DNA from: Ignavibacteriaceae bacterium
Lineage (GTDB): Bacteria > Bacteroidota > Ignavibacteria > Ignavibacteriales > Ignavibacteriaceae
Assembly (NCBI GenBank): GCA_031292455.1
Contig: JARLHC010000036.1
Span: 1-45,377 of the forward strand
Direction of reading: 5' to 3'
DNA: 45,377 nt
Position 1 is the first letter of the stretch, and each line of letters opens with the position of its first letter. Position numbers and translations under genes: made by a program. Positions 26,912-34,945 of the stretch are shown one piece after another. The notes below the pieces were generated by a model. The model was given only the letters and a program-made list of their open reading frames with translations. It was not told the origin of the DNA and ran no database searches.

Positions 26912-28033
26912 TTAAAATCCAACTGCCTTTTCAAATTCTGTAGAATTTATGTTTGTGTCTTTATTTTTATTCATATTAAATTTTTGATATTCTCCCATTT
27001 TTTTTGAGTACTCATCTGATTTTATAACTTTCATTAATTCAACATAAGCTCCTTTGTTTTTTATTGATTTATCCGTAGCCTCCAGTATTCTTACAACTTC
27101 AAGGCCTTCCTCGGCACCGGTTAAAGGTTGTCTATCTTCCTTAATAGCTGAAATGAATTCATTTACACAGGCCGCTAATGCTTCATATTGTTCAATTTTC
27201 GGAGAATGCATATCTCCGATTCTGTATTGTGCCAGCGCTGAGTGTATATCTTCAATTGAATTCATCTCCACCCGACAATCATAAACTTTTATTTTTTCTG
27301 AGTTTTCCATATCATCATAAACAAGCATTCTCTTTTTTCCAGCAATCATAATTCTTCTTATCTTTACTGGAGATGTCCAGTTAACATGAAAATGGGCAAA
27401 ACAGTTTGATTTTTCAAAATGAAGTGAAAGCTGGGCGAGGTTTTCCTGATCATAATAATTTGAGACTCCACAAGCTGTTACTGCTTCAATTTTTTTATTT
27501 GGTAGTATAAAATTCATAATTGATAGATCATGTGGTGCAAGATCCCATACTACATTACAATCATGCTGAAATAAACCAAGATTAATCCTGACAGAATCAA
27601 AATATATTATCTCCCCAAGCTCGCCTTTATCGACTAGTTCCTTAATCTTTCGAACAGCACCTGTATAAATAAAAGTATGGTCTACAAATATTTTTAGGTT
27701 ATTTTTATCAGCTATTTCAATTAATTCCTGAGCCTGCTGAGAACTTGAAGTAAAAGGTTTTTCAACCCAGATATGTTTACCGGCCTCAAGAGCTCGCCTG
27801 GCAAACCAATAATGTGTTCTGACTGGTGTTGCAACTGCAATTGAATCAATATCTGCATTTAGAAGTGCCTGATAATCATCCGTAATTTCGATCTCAGGAA
27901 ATTTATTTTTAACAAAACTTAATCTGTCCACTCTTTTATCACAGCCTATAACTTTCTCAACTTCATTACAGCTTAGAAAATTTCTAATAATATTAGGCCC
28001 CCAATATCCCAGTCCAACAACACCTACTTTCAT
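26912..28033 (-). CDS. Gfo/Idh/MocA oxidoreductase, WlbA/WbpB-like
   Basis: The 373-residue protein begins MKVGVVGLGYWGPNIIRNF, a dinucleotide-binding motif at 6-12, with ATPVRTHYWFA, the catalytic EKP at 91-93 and DLAPHDLSIMNFI in the second domain. WGPN after the glycine motif is characteristic of the WlbA/WbpB sub-group that oxidises C3 of UDP-N-acetylglucosaminuronate. The start overlaps the stop of the upstream gene by one base (TAATG) and the acyltransferase gene follows after 2 bases, so the three are a tight translational unit. The C-terminal 40 residues are polar and look like an added tail. Confidence 0.85.
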   Translation of the reverse strand: MKVGVVGLGYWGPNIIRNFLSCNEVEKVIGCDKRVDRLSFVKNKFPEIEITDDYQALLNADIDSIAVATPVRTHYWFARRALEAGKHIWVEKPFTSSSQQAQELIEIADKNNLKIFVDHTFIYTGAVRKIKELVDKGELGEIIYFDSVRINLGLFQHDCNVVWDLAPHDLSIMNFILPNKKIEAVTACGVSNYYDQENLAQLSLHFEKSNCFAHFHVNWTSPVKIRRIMIAGKKRMLVYDDMENSEKIKVYDCRVEMNSIEDIHSALAQYRIGDMHSPKIEQYEALAACVNEFISAIKEDRQPLTGAEEGLEVVRILEATDKSIKNKGAYVELMKVIKSDEYSKKMGEYQKFNMNKNKDTNINSTEFEKAVGF

Positions 28034-28581
28034 TATGCCCCTCCTGTTTTCATCATTTTATTCAAAACTTTTTTGTTACAAAATTCTCTATTATTATCAT
28101 AGTCATTGCGAATATCTTTGAAAAATTTCATTAATTTCATTTTTCTCCCTTTAAAAGAAATATGACAGGCACCGTCTTCATAATCAATATATCCCTTTAT
28201 ATTAATTCTTGAATTGTTTTCGGCTAATAATTTTTCTTTAAGCTTGTTACCTGAATTCCCATTACTGATAATGAGTAGGTTCTTTTCGGGTCTGCTACCT
28301 AAAATCCTGGAGGAATAAAATCTTCTGCCTCCAATTCTGTATAATAATACAAAAAGAATTTGAAAATAATCTTCTTTATTTGTTTTATTAGACCTACAAA
28401 CAAAAACATAGATGAAAAAAAGAATCGATAAAATTGATAATGAGGCTAATATAATTTCAGATGGTCTTTGATATTTCTTTGAAACTAATAATACTAAGGA
28501 TAAAGCAAATGTTATTGAATTGGCAATAACCAATAGATTCGTAGCTAAAACATTATTTTTATATTTTGGTAGTTTGAACAT
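28033..28581 (-). CDS. Truncated polyprenyl sugar-phosphotransferase relative (no catalytic domain)
   Basis: The 182-residue protein has two membrane segments (about 14-34 and 42-62). A short Rossmann-like stretch follows, NLLIISNGNSGNKLKEKLL with INIKGYIDYEDG, which resembles the nucleotide-binding-like middle part of WcaJ/WbaP-type initiating enzymes (usual pattern R.LI.G.G..G..L...L then GF.DD). Those enzymes are about 460 residues and carry a conserved C-terminal catalytic domain; nothing of it is present here. The next gene begins at the stop codon, so there is no leftover downstream coding sequence. It may be a stable stand-alone regulatory or scaffold protein or an old remnant. Homology rests on a short segment. 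Confidence 0.45.
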   Translation of the reverse strand: MFKLPKYKNNVLATNLLVIANSITFALSLVLLVSKKYQRPSEIILASLSILSILFFIYVFVCRSNKTNKEDYFQILFVLLYRIGGRRFYSSRILGSRPEKNLLIISNGNSGNKLKEKLLAENNSRINIKGYIDYEDGACHISFKGRKMKLMKFFKDIRNDYDNNREFCNKKVLNKMMKTGGA

Positions 28582-28627
28582 TTTTATATAAAAATATTAC
28601 TATGTAGAACTAAATTTCTATCTTTCA

Positions 28628-29077
28628 TTATTTCAAAATATCAGAAGCAATTTTGCTGAAATCGGGGATAAAAAGCTGTCTTCCTTCATAATTAAGTTTA
28701 CCTAAGAGAAATTCATTTTCATCACTAGTTGAGAATTTTAACTTGCTTTTAAAGCCTTTGCTCATCGAAAAAATTTCTTTAACTCGTTCAACAAAAAAAC
28801 CAAATGTTTTATCTTGGTTTTCAACAATAATAATCCTTTTATCTTTCGAATTCGATTTATGCTCAACACCAAAAAATTTATGAATATCTATAATTTGAAT
28901 GATCAAATCATTTATTTGGATTTTTGGCTCATGAGAATCAAATAGACTGGGCTGATTTAATTCATTTGGATTAATTATTGCTGAAACGTTCTTGATATCA
29001 GTGCAAAATTCCATCTCTGAAATTTCAAATACCACTAGACCAGTCAGCGATTCGCCTATTAAATGATGATCGATCAT
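28628..29077 (-). CDS. CheW-like signalling adaptor
   Basis: The 149-residue protein matches a single CheW domain: LTGLVVFEISEMEFCTDIKNVSAII as the first strands, PKIQINDLIIQIIDIHKFFG as the middle barrel segment (usual V..L.G.I.P..DL...L), RIIIVENQDKTFGFFVERVKEI (usual IVV......G..VD.V.EV), and a final GKLNYEGRQLFIPDFSKI. CheW proteins couple receptors to a CheA kinase; no CheA or receptor is in the window. It is the first gene after a sigma-54-like promoter and stands at the head of the polysaccharide gene set, suggesting a regulatory or scaffolding role in exopolysaccharide control. Confidence 0.78.
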   Translation of the reverse strand: MIDHHLIGESLTGLVVFEISEMEFCTDIKNVSAIINPNELNQPSLFDSHEPKIQINDLIIQIIDIHKFFGVEHKSNSKDKRIIIVENQDKTFGFFVERVKEIFSMSKGFKSKLKFSTSDENEFLLGKLNYEGRQLFIPDFSKIASDILK

Positions 29078-29118
29078 ACATGCTTTAAATTTTCTATGAA
29101 TATTTAAATCGGAATAAC

Positions 29119-29134
29119 AACAAATCCGGTGCCA
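29119..29134 (-). promoter_or_regulatory. Candidate sigma-54 (-24/-12) promoter
   Basis: The minus strand reads TGGCACCGGATTTGTT. Against the consensus TGGCAC-N5-TTGC it matches the whole -24 element and TTG of the -12 element with exact spacing; the last conserved C is T. Transcription would begin about 30 bases before the CheW-like start at 29077. The gene just upstream encodes a sigma-54 activator. No equally good match was found by eye in the other gaps of the locus. Confidence 0.6.
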
Positions 29135-29220
29135 GGAAATTCTTTGTTTCTCATTGATTTATGAAATTTTTTATAGGAAAAGTTCAATTATTGTATTTGA
29201 AATCCAATATTTATCCATAT

Positions 29221-29236
29221 CTTGAAAAATATCAAG
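29221..29236. promoter_or_regulatory. Candidate activator-binding dyad upstream of the sigma-54 site
   Basis: CTTGA-AAAATA-TCAAG is a perfect 5-bp inverted repeat with a 6-base spacer, about 90 bases upstream of the -24 element, where enhancer sites of NtrC-type activators commonly lie. It also lies just after the stop of the activator gene, but no T-run follows, so a terminator is less likely. Confidence 0.3.
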
Positions 29237-29248
29237 TTAGGAGAAATT

Positions 29249-30613
29249 TCATTCGGTTTTCTTTGTCAGACCGTAAGTTTCTATTTTGTTATATAAAGTA
29301 GTTTTTGCTATACCTAATACTTTTGCTGCAACTTGTTTATCCCAGTTTACTTTTTCCAATACAAGTTTAATATGCGACTTTTCAATTGCAGCAAGACTTA
29401 AAGTCGCGTTGTTTATTTCACTTTTAACATCTTTATTTTTAATATTCTCATCTTTTTTAAGAAGGATATACTCTTTCTCCAAAACATCACCCTTAGCAAG
29501 TACTACTGCTTGCAAAAGAGTATTTTCGAGCTCTCTGACATTCCCCACCCAATTATGTGTCTGAAGTAATTCCATTACTTCATATGGTACCTTCCAGACA
29601 TTCTTATGGAGTTCTTTATTTATTTTTTTAAGGAAGTGAACTACAAGTTTGGGAATGTCTTCTTTGCGTTCTCTCAAGGGAGGTATTTCTATTGTAAAAA
29701 CCTTAAGTCGGTAGTAAAGATCTTCTCTGAATTTTCCCTGTTGCACCCACTCAGCAAGATTTTTATTACTGGCCGAAACAATTCTGGCTCTCATTGGTAT
29801 CGATAGTTCCCCTCCCACCCTTTCAAATTCCCTTTCTTGTAGGACACGTAATAATTTCACTTGTAAATTTGGAGAAATCTCTGATATTTCATCAAGAAAT
29901 ATAGTCCCGTCTTCAGCTAATTCGAATTTACCTTTTTTATCCCTGATAGCCCCAGTGAAAGCACCTTTAACATGACCGAACAACTCACTTTCTAAAAGTG
30001 ATTCTGAAAGTGCTGTGCAGTTAACTGCAATGAATGGTTGATGATGCGTTATTCCAGTATAATGAATGATTTTAGTTATCAATTCTTTTCCAGTCCCGCT
30101 TTCTCCCTGAATTAACACATTCACTCTCGTAGATGAAATTTTACCAATTTTCTTATAAATTTCTTTCATCGCCTTAGTCGATCCAATTAGGCTGTTCTCA
30201 AGCTCATAATCAGATGAATCTTCAGAAATTGCTATAACCAACCTTTCGCTAAGCTTTTTACTTTCAAGCGCACGCCTGGTAATGGCTTTAATTCTTTCTA
30301 ATTCAAGTTTTTCAACATAATCATATGCTCCTAGTTGTATTGCTTTTATAGTTGAATCCACATCTTCAAATGCGGTTAGCATTATCACCTGGATATTAGC
30401 ATCTATTTCCTTAATCCTTTTCAAAACCTCCAGACCATTAAGATGCGGCATTTTATAATCAGTTATCACAAGATCTGGATGTTCTCGCTCAATAATATCT
30501 AACCCTGCTTTCCCGCTATTGGCTCTTAAAACTCTACATTTCATATCAGAAAGAAATATCTCCAGTGTTTCACCAAAAGATTCATCATCATCAATTATTA
30601 ATATAGTTTCCAT
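29249..30613 (-). CDS. NtrC-family sigma-54-dependent response regulator
   Basis: The 454-residue protein has three domains. A receiver (1-120) carries acidic residues DDD at 8-10 and the phosphoacceptor Asp52 in VITDYKMP. A AAA+ domain (about 140-370) has Walker A GESGTGKE at 170-177, the sigma-54 contact loop GAFTGA at 217-222, Walker B IFLDE at 238-242 and FREDLYYRL. A C-terminal Fis-type helix-turn-helix has VAAKVLGIAKTTLYNKI. All elements for activating sigma-54 RNA polymerase are intact. The kinase gene ends one base upstream, so they form a two-component pair. The target is probably the promoter at 29119-29134. Confidence 0.95.
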   Translation of the reverse strand: METILIIDDDESFGETLEIFLSDMKCRVLRANSGKAGLDIIEREHPDLVITDYKMPHLNGLEVLKRIKEIDANIQVIMLTAFEDVDSTIKAIQLGAYDYVEKLELERIKAITRRALESKKLSERLVIAISEDSSDYELENSLIGSTKAMKEIYKKIGKISSTRVNVLIQGESGTGKELITKIIHYTGITHHQPFIAVNCTALSESLLESELFGHVKGAFTGAIRDKKGKFELAEDGTIFLDEISEISPNLQVKLLRVLQEREFERVGGELSIPMRARIVSASNKNLAEWVQQGKFREDLYYRLKVFTIEIPPLRERKEDIPKLVVHFLKKINKELHKNVWKVPYEVMELLQTHNWVGNVRELENTLLQAVVLAKGDVLEKEYILLKKDENIKNKDVKSEINNATLSLAAIEKSHIKLVLEKVNWDKQVAAKVLGIAKTTLYNKIETYGLTKKTE

Positions 30614-30614
30614 T

Positions 30615-32933
30615 CTATTCTACGTTATTATTTTTAAATAAAATTTCAAATATTGTCTCCCCCGGCCTTGAACTAATCAATGTTAATTCGGCATTATGCT
30701 GCTTCAAAATATTTTTAGCAATGGTCAGGCCTAATCCGGTACCGGATGCTTTAGTAGTAAAAAAAGGATCAAATATTTTGGTATTCTCGCTGATCCCGCA
30801 ACCATTATCTTTTATTAACACTGAACAAGAAATATCCTCATGAGACTTTGAATAAATCTCAATTACCCCGCCATCAGGCATTGATTCTATTGAGTTTTCG
30901 ATTAAGTGTAAAAAAACTGTTTGCAGATTTCTGAAATCACCCCGCACACGTAAATTAGTTAAATAATTAAACAGGGTAATATTCTGTTTTTTGAGTACAG
31001 GTTTCATTAAATCCTGTATATTATCAACTAGCTTCTCAATATCTACAGGATGAAATACCAGGTTTAATTCACGGGAATATAGCAATAGATTTTTCAGTAA
31101 TGATTCAAGCCTTTTAATTTCTTTTTGAACGATTTGAAATGACTTTTGATTGTTTTCAGACATGGATATCTTATTATACAGCATGTCTATATTCATTTTG
31201 ATCGATGCAAGTGGAGTTTTTATTTCATGAGATAAAATTGCTGCCTGTTTCCCTATAGCTGCAAATTTTTCAGCATTCTTCAATTCCTCCTCATTCTTTT
31301 TCATTTCCGTTATGTCATGGTATATCCCCAATAACAAAGGTTCGCCATTCTCTAAGTCAATAAATGAAAAGGATTCTATCAAAACTACGCTATCCTGTCT
31401 CCGGTATTTATAATTTGTCTGCCTGTAAGTATCAATATCTCTTGTAACAAACTTTTTCCTATAATTCTCTATCCGGATAATTGGATCACCACATTCTTCT
31501 TGTGTATAAATCAACGTATACGGTCTGCCGACTAAGTCCTTTTCAGCTATTCCTATTAATGAACAATATGCTTTATTAACTGCTACAATATTACCTTCAC
31601 TGTTGGTAAGCCTCATTCCATCATTTGAGTTTTCCCAAATAGAGCGAAATCTTAATTCTGAGTTCTTTAAAGCATCCTCGGCCTTCTTCCTTTCAGAAAT
31701 ATCTCTCATAATTCCTATTATACCGTCAGGTTTGCCGAACATATCAAGAATTAGCGAAGCACTGATTTCAATTGGAATCTGTTCACCATTTTTACGAATT
31801 ATTGTATATTCCAGGTTTCTTAAAATACCTGTCTCTATAACTATCCTGGCATCTCTGAAGATTCTTTTCTTGTCACGGGGAGTGAAAAAAGAAAAAATAT
31901 TCTGCTCCTGAATCTCTTCTACATTTTCAAATCCCAGAGTGACAGCCACTTGCTTATTACTCATTAGAATCTTTCCATTTAAGTCCAGCATTATAATTGC
32001 ATCGGGAGAAGTCTCAATCAATGTACGATACATTTCTTCATTCTTACGCAATTTAATTTCGTTCCTTTTTTGCTCAGTTATGTCGTAAGAAATAATTGTA
32101 ATTCCTGTTAATATACCTTTACTGTTTTTAATTGAGCTAATTTGATATAATGCCTGCACTATTGAACCATTTTTCTTCTTATTGGTAGTCTCATATTTAT
32201 CTATATTATTCTCATCTTTTAGTTGCTGGATTATTTTTTTAAATTCATTCTTTCGATCTCTCGAAAATAATAGAGATATGGATTTACCGGCTACCTCAGT
32301 AGCCGAATAACCATAAATCTTTTCAGCACCAATATTCCAGCTTATAATTTTACCAAAAAAGTCTACAGAAATAATTGCAATTTTGGAAGGATCAATATCT
32401 GTTTTAGAAGTGATAGTTTCACCGATCGTCGCTTTTTCTTTTGTAACATCCCGGAATAATGTTAAAAGTAAAGTTTCATTATTATCGTTAGATGACTCAT
32501 CCGTATTTACAAAAGTATTTATTCCATCAACAAATAAAGATTTATCTCTTGTGGTTATAAATCTTTCAAAATAATAGTCAATATTCGGTTTTAACAGGTT
32601 CCTGTCATATAGCATCAGTAGTTCTTCCAGATCCTCGCTATTATTTTTATCATATACCGAGTTATATGATTCCCCTATTATTTCTTTCTCCTCTTTGGCA
32701 AATAGTGAACAGAATGATCTGTTCGCACCTATAATAACACCATTTCTATTTACTAACCTAATTCCAAACTTAAAATCTTGACCTTTTTCAGTCAATATGT
32801 TCTGAACTATCGAAGTATCTGTTTTATTATAATTTACAAAAATCAGTAAATTGTTACGGAATTCATTTAATGCATTTAATACCTCATTATTTCCTGGTTT
32901 GTCAGGAACTAAGTTCTCCATACTTGCTGCCAA
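30615..32933 (-). CDS. Soluble multi-PAS sensor histidine kinase
   Basis: The 772-residue protein has no membrane segment or signal peptide, so it senses inside the cell. Four PAS domains can be seen, starting near GIRLVNRNGVIIGANRSF, IISVDFFGKIISWNIGAEKIYGYS, ETSPDAIIMLDLNGKILMSN and NSNDGMRLTNSEGNIVAVNKAY, each followed by a PAC-like strand set (for example LTGITIISYDITEQKR). The kinase core has the phosphoacceptor His569 in SHEIKTPLASI, the N box HLIENSIESMPDGG, G1 DNGCGIS and G2 GTGLGLTIAKNIL. It pairs with the NtrC-type regulator encoded one base downstream. No haem- or flavin-binding signature could be picked out by eye. Confidence 0.94.
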   Translation of the reverse strand: MAASMENLVPDKPGNNEVLNALNEFRNNLLIFVNYNKTDTSIVQNILTEKGQDFKFGIRLVNRNGVIIGANRSFCSLFAKEEKEIIGESYNSVYDKNNSEDLEELLMLYDRNLLKPNIDYYFERFITTRDKSLFVDGINTFVNTDESSNDNNETLLLTLFRDVTKEKATIGETITSKTDIDPSKIAIISVDFFGKIISWNIGAEKIYGYSATEVAGKSISLLFSRDRKNEFKKIIQQLKDENNIDKYETTNKKKNGSIVQALYQISSIKNSKGILTGITIISYDITEQKRNEIKLRKNEEMYRTLIETSPDAIIMLDLNGKILMSNKQVAVTLGFENVEEIQEQNIFSFFTPRDKKRIFRDARIVIETGILRNLEYTIIRKNGEQIPIEISASLILDMFGKPDGIIGIMRDISERKKAEDALKNSELRFRSIWENSNDGMRLTNSEGNIVAVNKAYCSLIGIAEKDLVGRPYTLIYTQEECGDPIIRIENYRKKFVTRDIDTYRQTNYKYRRQDSVVLIESFSFIDLENGEPLLLGIYHDITEMKKNEEELKNAEKFAAIGKQAAILSHEIKTPLASIKMNIDMLYNKISMSENNQKSFQIVQKEIKRLESLLKNLLLYSRELNLVFHPVDIEKLVDNIQDLMKPVLKKQNITLFNYLTNLRVRGDFRNLQTVFLHLIENSIESMPDGGVIEIYSKSHEDISCSVLIKDNGCGISENTKIFDPFFTTKASGTGLGLTIAKNILKQHNAELTLISSRPGETIFEILFKNNNVE

Positions 32934-33134
32934 TACACCTATTTTATTTGTACAAAATTAGAATTCTTTTATGTATTAAATGTAATGAATATCAAGCTAT
33001 TTTAAGAATTCGCTTCTTTACCAAAACTATTTAAGATTTCTCCAAGATCCTAAGAATAGTAAAAATCCGGATTAGTAAAATTTTTCAGAAATGGAAACAT
33101 TAGTTGGTCTTGCCCTTAACCGTGAAGGTTCTAT

Positions 33135-34220
33135 TTATGTTAATAATTGATCCCGCTCAGCTTGTGGGGAGTCAAGAATTACCCCACCTCCCAGACAAAT
33201 TTCCCCTTTATAAAATACTGCAAATTGCCCCGGTGCTATCCCTTGATCAGGCCTGTCTATTTTAACTTCTGCCTTATTTTCCCCCAACATCCTCATCTTG
33301 CAATTAAAAAAAGAAGCCCCATGCCTTATTTTGACCTGAAATTCATTCCCCTCGGGTGCTTTCCCCGATATCCAATTAAAATTGCCTGCAATAAAATAGT
33401 CTTTTGCTCTATCAGCGAAATTTTCTCTTGAGATATAAATAATATTATTCCCAATATCCTTTTTTACTACATACCAGGGCCCGCCCGATAATCCAAGCCC
33501 TGACCTTTGCCCAATGGTATAATAATAATATCCGTTATGTGTCCCCAGCTTCTTGTCAGTTTCAAGTTCAATTATGTCCCCCTTAATATCACCCAGGTGA
33601 TGCCTTATAAAATCATTAAACTTAATCTGTCCTAAAAAACAAATCCCCTGGCTGTCTTTCCTGTCCATATTCGGCAAAGAAAATTCATGTGCAAACTTTC
33701 TTATTTCCTGCTTCATATATTTACCAATAGGAAATAAAGCTCGTGATAACTGCTTTTGAGTAAGATATGCCAGAAAATAAGTCTGGTCTTTTATTGGATC
33801 CGGAGATCTCTTTAACAAAAATTCCCCATCAGAATTCAATACCTCAGCATAGTGACCGCTTGCTACCTTTTCAAATGCATCATCAATTTTATCGTAGAAT
33901 TGTCCGAATTTAATGAGACTATTGCAGAATATATCCGGATTAGGAGTACGTCCTTCCTTTATCTCACCTATTGTATATGTTACAACAGTTTCCCAGTATT
34001 CAGTCTGAAGAGGCATTATTTCAAGTGGTATATTTAATAGCTTACAAACTCCCACGGCATAGTTAAGATCATCTTCCCAGGGACAATCTCCTAAAAAGGA
34101 AAACTCATCCTGAAGCCAAATCTTCAAATAGAAAGCAGTAATATCATGTCCTTCCTTCTTTAGAAGATTCAAAGCCACAGAACTGTCTACCCCCCCCGAT
34201 AATAATACTGCAATTTTCAT
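33135..34220 (-). CDS. mnmA: tRNA-specific 2-thiouridylase MnmA
   Basis: The 361-residue protein is a full-length MnmA, which thiolates U34 of tRNA for Lys, Glu and Gln. The PP-loop SGGVDSSVAL is at 8-17, the catalytic cysteines are C99 (PNPDIFCN) and C194 (SQGICFLG), DQTYFLAYL lies at 145-153, and YYTIGQRSGLGLSGGPWYV marks the central domain. It starts 1 base after the upstream membrane-protein gene ends, so those two are coupled. A 201-base gap separates it from the histidine kinase gene. Confidence 0.96.
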   Translation of the reverse strand: MKIAVLLSGGVDSSVALNLLKKEGHDITAFYLKIWLQDEFSFLGDCPWEDDLNYAVGVCKLLNIPLEIMPLQTEYWETVVTYTIGEIKEGRTPNPDIFCNSLIKFGQFYDKIDDAFEKVASGHYAEVLNSDGEFLLKRSPDPIKDQTYFLAYLTQKQLSRALFPIGKYMKQEIRKFAHEFSLPNMDRKDSQGICFLGQIKFNDFIRHHLGDIKGDIIELETDKKLGTHNGYYYYTIGQRSGLGLSGGPWYVVKKDIGNNIIYISRENFADRAKDYFIAGNFNWISGKAPEGNEFQVKIRHGASFFNCKMRMLGENKAEVKIDRPDQGIAPGQFAVFYKGEICLGGGVILDSPQAERDQLLT

Positions 34221-34221
34221 A

Positions 34222-34716
34222 TTAACTTATCCCTTGCCTGCTTTTGATCCCAATCTTATTAACAATTTCATCATAAATCCTTCTGTCTACCTTGCTTAAA
34301 ATAAAAGACTCAAACTCATTGGCATTGTTCATACTGTGATAAAATCCTACGCTTACATTATTCTTACTGTTAATCTTCATAACTCCATTAATCCGCCCCT
34401 CAAATATTCCACCATTTAACGATTCAATCTCTTTGAAAAAGATATCTTCCCTCCTGTGCGACAACAGAAAGTCCTTGCATATAAGCCGATCCTCATCAGT
34501 AAATATCTTATAGGGAATAATTTTATATAAAGTGATATAAAATCTGTTAAGAAAATAAATCATCATCAGGGTAATTATTAGTGGAATCATTAAAAGTATG
34601 TTGTGGTCAAGATTAACAACTAATGGTATCAATAAGATTATCAACAATAAGGTTAAGGGTAAATTTGCATATCGGTATAAGAACTTGAAAAAAATAGAAT
34701 ATGTGTATTCTTTCAT
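34222..34716 (-). CDS. Small two-segment membrane protein, function unknown
   Basis: The 164-residue protein has two adjacent membrane segments (about 17-34 and 39-57) joined by a short loop. A soluble C-terminal part follows with alternating strands (YKIFTDEDRLICKD, INGVMKINSKNNVSVGFYHS) that recalls the small PH-like domains of bacterial membrane proteins such as the YcxB type; that resemblance is weak. It is encoded directly upstream of mnmA with one base between them and probably shares its transcript. I do not recognise a family with confidence. Confidence 0.6.
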   Translation of the reverse strand: MKEYTYSIFFKFLYRYANLPLTLLLIILLIPLVVNLDHNILLMIPLIITLMMIYFLNRFYITLYKIIPYKIFTDEDRLICKDFLLSHRREDIFFKEIESLNGGIFEGRINGVMKINSKNNVSVGFYHSMNNANEFESFILSKVDRRIYDEIVNKIGIKSRQGIS

Positions 34717-34945
34717 TTATAAAAACTTAAAAAGATATTCCGGCCTGCGTTGCTATACACCAATATTTAAAATCAACCAATATTTTACTTGTGATATAGA
34801 TACTTACTAATTATTCCATAAATGGCAACCGGACATTATATTTTATATCTTAAATATACAAAAATTTAATGAGGCTTAAAGTTCATTTCGGATGGTAAAC
34901 ACCATTTCATATATTTACGGATCATAAAGATTATATAATGCGAAA

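Noticed and set aside
28033-28581. Pseudogene call for the truncated transferase relative
   Set aside because: There is no downstream remnant, no internal stop and the next gene overlaps by one base, so it looks like a settled small gene rather than a fresh pseudogene.
33064-33073. Palindrome AATCCGGATT between mnmA and the kinase gene
   Set aside because: Only 10 bp, with no supporting promoter or terminator element, so not called.
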